Assembly: GCF_013046825.1 (NCBI RefSeq)
Contig: NZ_CP053187.1
Location: forward strand, 2,824,001-2,888,000
DNA length: 64,000 bases
Direction of reading: 5' to 3'
Source of the DNA: Turicibacter sanguinis
GTDB lineage: Bacteria > Bacillota_I > Bacilli_A > MOL361 > Turicibacteraceae
Position numbers and translations under genes: made by a program. Of this stretch, positions 11,155 through 20,407 are shown in pieces. The notes below the pieces were generated by a model that saw only the letters and a list, made by a program, of their open reading frames with translations, did no database searches and was not told the DNA's origin. Numbering within the stretch: the stretch's first letter is position 1; each line of letters begins with the position of its first letter.

Positions 11155-11712
11155 TTAGATTGACATGATATCTTTTTCTTTTTCGTCTGCAGTTGCATCA
11201 ACTTCTTTGATTTTTTTATCTGTTAATTTTTGTACATCTTCAGTGTAACCTTTTAATGCATCTTCAGTAATTTCACCATTTTTTTGTAATTTTTTTAATT
11301 CATCATTTGCATCACGACGAACATTACGGATTGCAACCTTCGCATCTTCTGCAAATCCTTTAACTTTTTTCGCTAATTCACGACGACGTTCTTCTGTTAA
11401 AGCCGGAACATTTAAACGAATGACTTCCCCATCGTTGTTTGGAGTTAACCCGATGTTCGCTTCATTGATTGCACGTTCAATTGCTTGTAACATTGATTTG
11501 TCGTATGGTTTTACCACTAATTGACGAGGTTCTGGTACTGTTACTTGTGCCATTTGATTAATTGGTGAAGGCATTCCATAGTAATCAACTTGAATATTAT
11601 CTAATAAAGCTCCACTAGCACGTCCAGTACGTAATACTGAAAATTCACGTTTTAAAGAATCAATTGCTTTGCTCATACGAGCTTCTGCGTTACTTAATAC
11701 ATTTTTAGGCAT
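11155..11712 (-). CDS. frr: Ribosome recycling factor
   Basis: RRF splits post-termination ribosomes together with EF-G. The 185-residue sequence has the family hallmarks: LRTGRASGALLDNI near residue 27, VPEPRQLVVKPYDKS in domain II, and the C-terminal helix RNVRRDANDELKKL. It lies 2 nt after pyrH and is the last gene of the tsf-pyrH-frr transcript, followed by two terminators. Confidence 0.97.
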   Translation of the reverse strand: MPKNVLSNAEARMSKAIDSLKREFSVLRTGRASGALLDNIQVDYYGMPSPINQMAQVTVPEPRQLVVKPYDKSMLQAIERAINEANIGLTPNNDGEVIRLNVPALTEERRRELAKKVKGFAEDAKVAIRNVRRDANDELKKLQKNGEITEDALKGYTEDVQKLTDKKIKEVDATADEKEKDIMSI

Positions 11713-11714
11713 TT

Positions 11715-12455
<741 letters not shown>

Positions 12456-12507
12456 TTATATCCAAAGCAAGGGACACAGTGATGTGTCCCTTAATTAAAA
12501 TAAGTTG

Positions 12508-13380
12508 TTATGCGCGAACTTGGCTCATTACTTCTTCTGCGAAGTTAGTAACCACTTTCTCGATTCCTTCTCCAACTTCTAAACGAACGAATAATTTGAT
12601 AGTTGATCCGTTGTTTGCAGCCCATTTAGCAACTGTTAAATCTCCATCTTTAACGAATGGTTGTTCTAACATACAAACGTCTGCTAAGAATTTACGGATA
12701 CGACCTTCAACCATTTTTTCAACGATGTTAGCTGGTTTTCCTTCATTTAATGCTTCTTGAGTTAAGATTTCACGTTCTTTAGTAACAACTTCAGCTGGAA
12801 CTTCTGATTGTGTTAAGTATTGAGGGTTGATTGCAGCAGCATGCATTGCAGCATCTTTAGCTACTTCTTCTTTACCTTCAACTACTGTTAACGCAGCAAT
12901 ACGTCCACCCATGTGTAAGTAAGATCCGAAGAATTCATTATCTGCTTTTTCAACAACTGTTAAACGACGTAAAGTGATTTTTTCTCCGATTGTTGAAGTT
13001 GCTTCGATTAACATTTCGTTAACTGTTACTCCATCAACAGCGATTTCTAATGCTGCTTCAACTGAAGCTGGTTTGTTAGCTACTAAGATTTTTCCTAATT
13101 TATCTAATAAAGTTAAGAATTGCTCATTTTTAGCAACGAAGTCTGTTTCAGAGTTTAATTCGAAAATAACTGCTGTATTTCCATCGATAGCTACTGAACA
13201 TAATCCTTCAGCTGCAACACGATCAGATTTTTTAGCTGCTTTAGAGATTCCGCGCTCACGTAACCAATCGATTGCAGCTGACATATCTCCATTTGTTTCT
13301 ACTAATGCTTTTTTACAATCCATCATACCTGCACTAGTTTTTTCACGTAATTCTTTAACCATAGCTGCTGTAATTGCCAT
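12508..13380 (-). CDS. tsf: Translation elongation factor Ts
   Basis: EF-Ts is the nucleotide exchange factor of EF-Tu. The UBA-like N-terminus ([19 protein letters not shown]) and the EF-Tu contact [10 protein letters not shown] near residue 80 are clear, and the 290-residue length is normal. AGGAGG lies 8 nt before the ATG. In most bacteria rpsB (ribosomal protein S2) precedes tsf in one operon. Here the 612 bp upstream contain no gene, and a promoter lies about 60 nt before the start, so rpsB must be elsewhere. Confidence 0.97.
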   Translation of the reverse strand: MAITAAMVKELREKTSAGMMDCKKALVETNGDMSAAIDWLRERGISKAAKKSDRVAAEGLCSVAIDGNTAVIFELNSETDFVAKNEQFLTLLDKLGKILVANKPASVEAALEIAVDGVTVNEMLIEATSTIGEKITLRRLTVVEKADNEFFGSYLHMGGRIAALTVVEGKEEVAKDAAMHAAAINPQYLTQSEVPAEVVTKEREILTQEALNEGKPANIVEKMVEGRIRKFLADVCMLEQPFVKDGDLTVAKWAANNGSTIKLFVRLEVGEGIEKVVTNFAEEVMSQVRA

Positions 13381-13437
13381 TATGATTCCTCCTAGTTTTA
13401 TCTCAATTTAGAGTAAGCTTATATATGCATCCTCTTG

Positions 13438-13466
13438 ATAATAACAAAAAAACACAAATATTGCAA
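13438..13466 (-). promoter_or_regulatory. Sigma-A-type promoter of tsf-pyrH-frr
   Basis: On the minus strand TTGCAA (13461-13466) is separated by exactly 17 nt from TATTAT (13438-13443). Transcription would begin near 13431, leaving a leader of about 50 nt before the tsf AGGAGG. Confidence 0.7.
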
Positions 13467-13599
13467 TACTTTGCACACTTACAACTTCTTTATTTAAACG
13501 AATTTCATCTAAAAAAACTCTTTACTATTGTAAGATGTTTTTTTCAACTTATTCATTTAACGCATTAATTCTTATCTTATTCCATAGACTCTCAAAAAA

Positions 13600-13630
13600 A
13601 ATACCTTTCACTCACTTGAGTAAAGGTATT
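13600..13630 (-). terminator. Strong terminator with no clear upstream gene
   Basis: AATACCTTTACTC and GAGTGAAAGGTATT form a stem of about 13 bp with a short AAGT loop, followed on the minus strand by eight T. The nearest upstream minus-strand gene ends 363 bp away at 13994. Confidence 0.8.
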
Positions 13631-13993
13631 CATTATCAAACTACTAACTACTTCATGTTCCTATAATTTCTTTTCATGACTTCATATGTTCTTGCACTTT
13701 ATACGATTACTAAAAACACGTGTTGATTCTTTGAGCTTTTTATTTTCGAATCTTTTTTTGAAATAGATGATAACAACCTTTTGACAAAATATTTAAAATA
13801 CTGCCTAGATTTTTTATAACGTTTTTGTAAGATGATAACTCTTTTTAAACACCTACCCAAGATTTTCTTTAGAATTGAAAAAAATCATGATTCTATTTGA
13901 CTTCACTTAATTAAGTCGTCTCTATTTTTAAGGTGTCTTGAAATAATTTATCATAGTTCGCTTTTATTTTCAAATCCTTTTACTCATTTTTTA
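13631..13993. other. 363-bp stretch without a recognisable gene
   Basis: The sequence is AT-rich with no credible reading frame. It is either a long 3' untranslated region of the 13994-14392 gene or contains a small RNA ended by the terminator at 13600-13630. A plus-strand TTGACA lies near 13801 but lacks a good -10. Confidence 0.4.
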
Positions 13994-14392
13994 TTAATTG
14001 TAATAATCTAAATCAGATTCATCGGCGACACAAATAATACTTTGAAGTAAAAAGGGTGGAAATGGTAAATCACTTACTCTTAAACGTTTTGGATTTGATA
14101 CAACTTTTGCACAACGAATTCCATCCTGTGTTAAAACCAATACATATTGATCTTTATAGACATTATCATGTAACGTTGAATAAGTAAATCTTCCATTATA
14201 TCCTTTAAATTTAACATCTATCACCGTCACCGATTCTAAAGAATCTAATGCATCCACATTTGATTCGATTTCATTTAATTGTTTGGATGCCAGCTCATCG
14301 TTTCGCTTATTAGGTAATAAGAAGTAGATAAGCATACCCAAAGCTATAATGGCAATGACAATCATGACTGTAACCAACAAGAATTGTTGCAT
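13994..14392 (-). CDS. Membrane-anchored protein, 132 residues, unknown
   Basis: The N-terminus (about residues 3-27) is one strong membrane segment followed by basic residues, so the rest should lie in the cytoplasm. The C-terminal part from about residue 57 is predicted beta-rich (VIDVKFKGYNGRFTYST, then YVLVLTQDGIRCAKVVS). That layout vaguely recalls the barrel of PSP1-like proteins, but the similarity is too weak for a family call. It stands alone between the nrd operon terminator and the untranslated region to its left. Confidence 0.7.
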   Translation of the reverse strand: MQQFLLVTVMIVIAIIALGMLIYFLLPNKRNDELASKQLNEIESNVDALDSLESVTVIDVKFKGYNGRFTYSTLHDNVYKDQYVLVLTQDGIRCAKVVSNPKRLRVSDLPFPPFLLQSIICVADESDLDYYN

Positions 14393-14622
14393 GCTACCAC
14401 CTCGCTTAATGTCAAAATTAATATCGTTCTCTCGTTTTTATAATCAAATTTTATCGAATCCACGTCTTGAAATCAACAATATTATGCATATTTTCCCATC
14501 ATTTTGACGAACCTCAATTTTATTCTTCATTTTTATCTATTTTCGCACAAAAAAAGCCTGATTGAAACCGTTTTAATTGTCGTTTTTTAGCTTTTTCAGT
14601 ATTTTTTTAATAAAAAAAAATC

Positions 14623-14643
14623 AGCCATTTTATAAAAATGACT
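14623..14643 (-). terminator. Terminator of nrdEF
   Basis: AGTCATTTT and AAAATGGCT pair on the minus strand with one wobble and a 3-nt loop, followed by GATTTTTTTTT, about 30 nt beyond the nrdF stop. Confidence 0.75.
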
Positions 14644-14674
14644 AATTTTGTAGAAAAAACAGAGAAACTCTGAA

Positions 14675-15640
14675 CTAAAATAAGAAGTCTTCATCTTTTA
14701 ACATTTCTACTTTTGTGGTCTTAATATAACCATTTCCTTTCGTTGAGAAAAAGTCATGATTTTTCGTTTCAGTAGAAATTCCGTTTAAAACGATTGGATT
14801 AATGTCACTTTCAACAATGTCAAACAAAGGGTTTAAATTTAAACATTGTAAGGCGTAATTCACATTATACTGAATATAACTTACAACGTCATCAATCATG
14901 TCTAAGTTCTCATATAACACCTTTGAATACTCTACTTCTACTTCATAGATTTCTTGCATCATCTCAACCGCTTGTTGCTTCAACTTAGCTTGAATCGATT
15001 CATCAAATTCACTTAATAATTGCTGAGCAAAAAATCCGACTCCTACTGTGTGCAATTTTTCATCTCGTAAAATTAAGTTAATAATTTCCCCACTATTAAC
15101 CATTTTCCCTTGTCCAGCTAACCATAAAGGTAAATAAAACCCACTATAAAAACAAATCCCTTCTAAACACAAACACCCGACCATCGACATAAATAATGAT
15201 TCCTTATCCGCAACTCCATAATATGAACGCATAATTTGATCTACTTTTTCTTGAAGAGGCTTCGTTTCTTCGACCCAATTAAATAACTCTTCAATTCGCT
15301 CCGTTGTACAAAGCGTTTGAAAAATCGTGGAATAGGAACGAGCGTGAATACTTTCAAAACCGGCAAACAAAGCTAAAATACTTTTAATAAATAAGTTATC
15401 TGATTTCTCAGCAATTTTTTGAATCCCTGTTGACTGCTCTGTATCAAGCAAGGTTAACCCACCTAAAATACGCTCGTAAGTCAGTTTAATATTTTCATCT
15501 AATGTATCCCAAATAGATTTATCTTCTGAAACCGGAATTTCTTCTGGTAGCCAAAATTGTTCCGTTTGTTTTAAATATAAATCATCATAAAATTGATAAT
15601 CTGGCGCATTCCAGTTGACCGCTTGATATATTTTCTTCAT
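14675..15640 (-). CDS. nrdF: Class Ib ribonucleotide reductase small subunit
   Basis: NrdF houses the dimetal-tyrosyl radical that starts ribonucleotide reduction in NrdE. The expected ligands are visible: D66 (LLDTEQ), E96 and H99 (FESIHA), E160 (CLEGICFYSGF), E194 and H197 (RDEKLH). The radical tyrosine is Y103 in IHARSYS. The 321-residue length and these motifs fit class Ib rather than class Ia. The gene follows nrdE by 30 nt. NrdI, the flavodoxin usually needed to load manganese, and the glutaredoxin-like NrdH are not in this window. Confidence 0.93.
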   Translation of the reverse strand: MKKIYQAVNWNAPDYQFYDDLYLKQTEQFWLPEEIPVSEDKSIWDTLDENIKLTYERILGGLTLLDTEQSTGIQKIAEKSDNLFIKSILALFAGFESIHARSYSTIFQTLCTTERIEELFNWVEETKPLQEKVDQIMRSYYGVADKESLFMSMVGCLCLEGICFYSGFYLPLWLAGQGKMVNSGEIINLILRDEKLHTVGVGFFAQQLLSEFDESIQAKLKQQAVEMMQEIYEVEVEYSKVLYENLDMIDDVVSYIQYNVNYALQCLNLNPLFDIVESDINPIVLNGISTETKNHDFFSTKGNGYIKTTKVEMLKDEDFLF

Positions 15641-15670
15641 TATAATCGTCCTTTACTAACTAAATTTGAA

Positions 15671-17755
15671 TTAAACAGAACAAGTCGTACATTCTTCAAA
15701 TGATAGATTTTTGGTACGCGTGTAGTATAAACTCTTTAACCCAAGATGATGGGCATATAAATAATATCTCACTAATTCTCGTGTACTGGTATGACTATCA
15801 ACATAAAGTGTCGTACTAATCCCTTGATCAATATGAGGTTGTACCTGAGCTATTAATTCTAAAACCTTCATCATATCCATACGGTAGGCTGATTTATAGA
15901 AGAACATATTATCCTCTGCTAAATAAGGCATTGGATAATACGTTGTCGCATTTCCATAAGTTCGACGTTCCACTAAATCCACCACAGGTAAAATACTTGC
16001 CGTTGCATTTTGAATGTACCCGATACTTTGAGTTGGGGCAATTGCCAGACGGTAAGCATGATACATTCCGTTTTCTTTGACACTTTTAGCTAAGTGAGCC
16101 CAATCATTTTTAGTTGGAATGACCATCTCGTGAAATAGCTCCTTCACACGATCAGATTTAGGCGTAAAATCCTCTGTTAAATATAACTTAAAATACTCAC
16201 CGCTTGCATAATCGGATTTTTCAAATCCAATAAATGAGCGACCTTTTTCCATTGCAATTTGCATGCTACGCTCAATTGAATAATAATTGACCATCATGAA
16301 ATAAGTACGAACAAATTCCTTTGCTAATTCACTTTCGTAGGCAATTTTATTTTTGGCGAAGTATCCATGTAAATTCATGCTTCCAAGACCTACAGCATTT
16401 AATTCTTCATTTGCTTTTTGAATGCCTGGCGCATTTTTAATCTGAGACAAGCTCGAAACCGCTGTTAAAGCATCCATCCCAGCATAAACACTTTCTTTGA
16501 GCGCTCGTCTTTCCATGACATTCACAATATTTAAAGATCCTAAATTACAACTAATATCACGTCGAATTTGATCTTCTTCCCCATAGTCTGTTATGGTTGA
16601 AGTTTCTTGTAATTGGAAAATTTCTGTACATAAATTTGACATCTTAATTTGTCCAATTTCCTTTAAAGGATGGGCAGCATTCGCATTTGACTTAAAGACG
16701 ATGTATGGGTACCCAGATTCAAATTGCATTTTTGCAATATGCGTCAATAATTTCCTTGGATCCAATTGACGTTTTTTGATTGCCGGATTTTGAACTAATT
16801 CATCATACACCTCATCTAAATTTAAATCATCTAAATGCTTTCCAGTCGCTAAAAACACCGTATGTGGGGCAAAAACATACATCGGTTGATTTTCTTTCGC
16901 TAGATTAATAAATTTACTCGGAACAATTAAGCCGATTGATAATGTCTGAATACGACTTTTTTCATCCGCATTAATTTTTTTAGTATCTAAAAATTCCTCA
17001 ACATCCCAGTGGAAGACATTCAAATAAGCTGCTCCAGCCCCTGGTCGTTGCCCTAACTGATTAACATAACTAAATGAATCTTCAAGTAGCTTCATCACAG
17101 GCAATACCCCACTAGCCGCATTCTCAATTTCTTTGATTGACTCATTTCGAGCACGTAATTTCGATAAATTTAAGGCAACACCGCCCCCAATTTTAGAAAG
17201 TTGCATCGAGGTATTTAAATTATAAGTAATCGAGTTTAAGGAATCATCCATTTCAAGTAAAAAACATGACACCATTTCACCACGTCGTGCTTTTCCTGCA
17301 TTTAAAAATGTCGGTGTCGCTGGTTGATAGCGTTGTTCAATCATCGCAATTGCAAATTCGAATGCTTTATTCACATCACCTTGTGCTAAATATAAGGCAA
17401 CTGCAACGATACGGTCCTCATAATATTCTAAATAATATTGATGATCATTTGTTTTTAGAGCGTAATCTTTATAAAACTTTGATACTGCCATAAAAGACTG
17501 GAACTTAAACTGATAAGAAAAAACTTTTTCTTTAATCATGACAATCTCTTCAATGTGATACCACTTAAAAAAGTTTTCATAATAATGATGCTCAATCAGC
17601 CATTCATAACGTTCTTTCTCCGACGTAAAGGTCTTCATTTTCGACTTCACCTCAATTAAAAAAGCCTCCACGGCTAAGTGATCTTTTTCTAATTGATAAA
17701 AATCGTTTTGTTTTTGCATCAGTTCATTATTTAGTTGTATGTATTCTTTTTCCAT
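15671..17755 (-). CDS. nrdE: Class Ib ribonucleotide reductase large subunit
   Basis: NrdE reduces ribonucleoside diphosphates at a cysteine radical. Visible elements are the substrate/redox region NAGKARRGEMVSCFL, the SCNLGSLN and NLCTEIF segments of the barrel, and a C-terminal redox tail ending ECTTCSV with its Cys pair. The start at 17755 is set by AAAGGGTG six nt upstream; an in-frame ATG at 17788 has no such site. That gives 694 residues, close to other class Ib enzymes (about 700), without an N-terminal ATP cone. It is co-transcribed with nrdF. Confidence 0.94.
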   Translation of the reverse strand: MEKEYIQLNNELMQKQNDFYQLEKDHLAVEAFLIEVKSKMKTFTSEKERYEWLIEHHYYENFFKWYHIEEIVMIKEKVFSYQFKFQSFMAVSKFYKDYALKTNDHQYYLEYYEDRIVAVALYLAQGDVNKAFEFAIAMIEQRYQPATPTFLNAGKARRGEMVSCFLLEMDDSLNSITYNLNTSMQLSKIGGGVALNLSKLRARNESIKEIENAASGVLPVMKLLEDSFSYVNQLGQRPGAGAAYLNVFHWDVEEFLDTKKINADEKSRIQTLSIGLIVPSKFINLAKENQPMYVFAPHTVFLATGKHLDDLNLDEVYDELVQNPAIKKRQLDPRKLLTHIAKMQFESGYPYIVFKSNANAAHPLKEIGQIKMSNLCTEIFQLQETSTITDYGEEDQIRRDISCNLGSLNIVNVMERRALKESVYAGMDALTAVSSLSQIKNAPGIQKANEELNAVGLGSMNLHGYFAKNKIAYESELAKEFVRTYFMMVNYYSIERSMQIAMEKGRSFIGFEKSDYASGEYFKLYLTEDFTPKSDRVKELFHEMVIPTKNDWAHLAKSVKENGMYHAYRLAIAPTQSIGYIQNATASILPVVDLVERRTYGNATTYYPMPYLAEDNMFFYKSAYRMDMMKVLELIAQVQPHIDQGISTTLYVDSHTSTRELVRYYLYAHHLGLKSLYYTRTKNLSFEECTTCSV

Positions 17756-17819
17756 ATTTTCACCCTTTGATTTTCTTAAAAGTTGCAACTATTTCTCTTT
17801 TAAAAAGAAGTGCTTTTCC

Positions 17820-17828
17820 ATCATAGCA
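17820..17828 (-). promoter_or_regulatory. Probable extended -10 promoter of nrdEF
   Basis: TGCTATGAT on the minus strand is an extended -10 about 65 nt before the nrdE start. No good -35 is seen. A short dyad CGACG...CGTCG lies just upstream (about 17833-17861) and could be an operator, but it does not look like an NrdR box. Confidence 0.45.
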
Positions 17829-17929
17829 CGCTCGACGTTTTTTTCCTAATCATATGCGTCGAATTTTTATCATTGCTGTCCTTATTTAGTATTTAACTTT
17901 CAGTTAAACCTCATCCGATAAAAATAAAA

Positions 17930-17958
17930 AACGTATAAGGAGCCATTCCCTATACGTT
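17930..17958 (-). terminator. Terminator of the nfeD-SPFH operon
   Basis: AACGTATA and TATACGTT, extended by partly paired GGG/CC, form the stem; TTTTTTATTTTT follows on the minus strand. It lies 10 nt after the SPFH gene. Confidence 0.85.
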
Positions 17959-17967
17959 TCATGAATA

Positions 17968-18897
17968 TTAGTCTTCCTCTTTAACTAAATTTGTTGTTTC
18001 TGCTAAAGACGCAATTAAACCACTGACATTTTGAATTTCTGATGGAATAATTAATTTCGTTGCTTTTCCATCTGCAACTTGTGCTAATGCTTCAAATGAT
18101 TTAATCGTTAATACTTCTTTTGTTGGACAAGATGCATTTAACATACGAAGTCCTTCAGCTGTGGCTTCTTGGACTTTAAGAATCGCCTCTGCTTCCCCTT
18201 CAGCACGTCTAATTTGTGCTTCCTTATCTGCTTCAGCTGATAAAATCATCGCCTGTTTACGCGCCTCTGCTTCAAGAATTTGAGACTCTTTCAACCCTTC
18301 TGCACGTAAAATATTAGATGTTTTTTCTCCTTCTGCTTGCAAGATTTTTTCACGACGTTCACGTTCTGCACGCATTTGTTTTTCCATCGCAGCCTGAATA
18401 TCTTGTGGAGGAACAATATTTTTAACTTCGACACGATTAATTTTAATTCCCCATGGGTCCGTTGCTTCATCTAAAACAGAACGCATACGCGTATTAATAA
18501 TGTCACGTGATGTTAATGTTTCATCTAATTCTAACTCCCCAATAATATTACGTAAAGTTGTTGCTGTTAAATTTTCGATTGCTGCAAATGGATTACTAAC
18601 CCCATAAGTAAATAATTTAGGATCCGTAATTTGGAAAAAGACAACGGTATCAATTTGCATCGTTACATTATCTTTTGTAATGACAGGCTGTGGTCTAAAA
18701 TCAATAACTTGTTCTTTTAATAAGACTTTATTCGCGACACGATCCATAATTGGAATTTTAACATGTAAACCAACATTCCAAGTGGCAGCATAAGCTCCAA
18801 ATCGCTCGATAACATACGCATTCGCTTGGGGTACTACTTTAATATTCGATGCAATTAAAATAATGACAATAAAAATCAAAACTACAAAAATCCACAT
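17968..18897 (-). CDS. SPFH/band-7 membrane protein (QmcA/stomatin-like)
   Basis: An N-terminal membrane helix (residues 2-18) is followed by an SPFH domain (VVPQANAYVIERFGAYAAT) and then a long charged Ala/Glu-rich coiled coil at about 170-245. This is the layout of paraslipin/QmcA proteins, which form large ring-like scaffolds at membrane microdomains. The 309-residue length fits. It lies 22 nt after a gene for a short NfeD protein; SPFH and NfeD proteins are widely paired, which supports a joint role in membrane organisation or quality control. Confidence 0.9.
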   Translation of the reverse strand: MWIFVVLIFIVIILIASNIKVVPQANAYVIERFGAYAATWNVGLHVKIPIMDRVANKVLLKEQVIDFRPQPVITKDNVTMQIDTVVFFQITDPKLFTYGVSNPFAAIENLTATTLRNIIGELELDETLTSRDIINTRMRSVLDEATDPWGIKINRVEVKNIVPPQDIQAAMEKQMRAERERREKILQAEGEKTSNILRAEGLKESQILEAEARKQAMILSAEADKEAQIRRAEGEAEAILKVQEATAEGLRMLNASCPTKEVLTIKSFEALAQVADGKATKLIIPSEIQNVSGLIASLAETTNLVKEED

Positions 18898-18919
18898 AAA
18901 TCCATCTCCTATCGCTTTT

Positions 18920-19369
18920 TTATTTTACAATAACCGTAACGCCTTCAATTCGTAAAACTGTTACAATCTCATTTACTTCATACGTTTGTTTTGAATCAGA
19001 TACTGTACGCCAAACTTTCCCCTCAAGTTTTACTTCACCTGCTTCATGAGGTAAGATTGTTTTGACAACAATCGCTTCTTTTCCAATTAACTCTTCTACA
19101 TTTGTTTTATGTTGTCCAATTTTAAGCTTTTCAACTGCTACTTTACGTGTGGTTGAAACTAAAATTAAAGACACACACAAGAAAATTATTAATTGAATAA
19201 AGAAAGAATCGATGACAAAGGCAAACAACATCGCGATTAATGCTCCAATTGCAAACCAAATTGAAATAATCCCTAGCGTCATCGCTTCAACTACCCCAAA
19301 TACAATTGCAACAATTAACCAAAGCCATGTACAAGACATTCCTAACACTGAACTAGCTAAGATCAACAT
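18920..19369 (-). CDS. NfeD-like membrane protein
   Basis: Three to four hydrophobic segments (about residues 10-85) are followed by a C-terminal OB-fold domain with ELIGKEAIVVKTILPHEAGEV and GKVWRTVSD, typical of short NfeD proteins. I place the start at 19369 (MLILASSVLG) because GGAG lies 8 nt upstream. A candidate TATAAT at 19401-19406 overlaps the ATG at 19400-19402, which makes that upstream start unlikely. It is the first gene of an operon with the SPFH protein. Confidence 0.85.
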   Translation of the reverse strand: MLILASSVLGMSCTWLWLIVAIVFGVVEAMTLGIISIWFAIGALIAMLFAFVIDSFFIQLIIFLCVSLILVSTTRKVAVEKLKIGQHKTNVEELIGKEAIVVKTILPHEAGEVKLEGKVWRTVSDSKQTYEVNEIVTVLRIEGVTVIVK

Positions 19370-19400
19370 CCGCCTCACTCCATTCTTCATATACCTTTTC

Positions 19401-19406
19401 ATTATA
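19401..19406 (-). promoter_or_regulatory. -10 element of the nfeD-SPFH operon
   Basis: A consensus TATAAT lies on the minus strand about 30 nt before the chosen nfeD start. The -35 (TGTTAA, 17 nt upstream) is poor, so the promoter call rests on the -10 and the position. Confidence 0.5.
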
Positions 19407-19450
19407 TCAAACTTACTTAAGGTTTAACACTTATTCCCAATTATTTTATT

Positions 19451-20356
19451 TTATTTCCTATCTTTTCTCGCACGGGGATGAGCCAATGCATAAGCTTGTC
19501 GTAAATGTTCTTTTGAAACATGCGTATAAATTTGCGTACTCGATAAATTTTCATGGCCTAATAATTCTTGAACCGAGCGTAAATCAGCCCCATTGTTTAA
19601 CAAATGCGTCGCAAACGTATGACGTATCATATGAGGAGCCACCTTAATATGTTTCGCGGTTTGATTGGTCATTCGACTCAAAATATCACGAACACCTCTT
19701 TCTGTTAAAGGAGTTCCAAGGTGATTTAAAAATAATACATCGGTTTCTAGGTTAGATTTCTTTAATAATTGAGGGCGGCTTCTTTGTAAATACGCCTCGA
19801 TTGCTTCAACTGCAAACTCGCCAATTGGAACATAACGATCTTTCCCACCTTTACCATGAATTAAAACCGTTCCAAGCTCAACATTTAATTGGGATTGCTT
19901 CATCTGACAACACTCAGAAACTCGAATTCCCGTTCCATATAATAATTCTAACAAAGCATAATTACGACATCCAAGAATTGAAGTTTGATCAATACTATCA
20001 AAAAGGGCTTGTAATTCTTCTTCATATAAAAACTGAGGCAACGTTTCTGCTTTTTTAGGGCCTTTCATAATTAAAAATGGATTTTGTTTAACCTGTTTTT
20101 CTTTTAATAAAAATTGATAATAGGAACGCAATGATGATAATTTACGACTCATCGTGCTTCTTGATAATTGGTGCGTATAACAATCATTCAAATAACTTCT
20201 CACATCGGAATAATCAAATTCAAACTCGTTAATTCCTTCTCGTTGACAAAAACTAAACCACTCTTTTACATCTCGCTCATAATTTAATAAGGTATGCTCA
20301 GAATAACGCTTCTCGTACTTTAAATAATCCATATATTTCAAAATCCATTCATTCAT
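19451..20356 (-). CDS. xerC: Tyrosine recombinase XerC
   Basis: XerC with XerD resolves chromosome dimers at dif during division. The SAM-like N-terminal domain covers residues 1-90. The catalytic set is complete: R145 (GTGIRVSE), K169 (HGKGGKDR), H242 and R245 (PHMIRH), H268 (LLGHEN) and nucleophile Y277 (QIYTHV). The 301-residue length matches the family. In Bacillus this gene (codV) follows trmFO and precedes hslVU-codY. Here a lipoprotein gene is inserted after trmFO and hslVU-codY is absent. No phage context is present, so a housekeeping role is preferred over an integrase. Confidence 0.93.
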   Translation of the reverse strand: MNEWILKYMDYLKYEKRYSEHTLLNYERDVKEWFSFCQREGINEFEFDYSDVRSYLNDCYTHQLSRSTMSRKLSSLRSYYQFLLKEKQVKQNPFLIMKGPKKAETLPQFLYEEELQALFDSIDQTSILGCRNYALLELLYGTGIRVSECCQMKQSQLNVELGTVLIHGKGGKDRYVPIGEFAVEAIEAYLQRSRPQLLKKSNLETDVLFLNHLGTPLTERGVRDILSRMTNQTAKHIKVAPHMIRHTFATHLLNNGADLRSVQELLGHENLSSTQIYTHVSKEHLRQAYALAHPRARKDRK

Positions 20357-20384
20357 AGGATCCCTCCTGTTCAGATAAAGAAAA

Positions 20385-20405
20385 CAGTCCCCTACATGGG
20401 AACTG
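20385..20405 (-). terminator. Terminator between the lipoprotein gene and xerC
   Basis: CAGTTCCC and GGGGACTG pair (8 bp, one wobble) with TTTTCTTT after them on the minus strand. The hairpin starts three nt after the lipoprotein stop codon, 29 nt before the xerC start. Confidence 0.75.
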
Positions 20406-20407
20406 CT

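Noticed and set aside
17830-17865. NrdR box before nrdE.
   Set aside because: The CGACG/CGTCG dyad does not resemble the ACAC-ATAT-type NrdR sites.
19451-20356. Tyrosine recombinase as a phage or transposon integrase.
   Set aside because: Length, sequence and position near trmFO/topA fit XerC; there are no phage genes or attachment sites.
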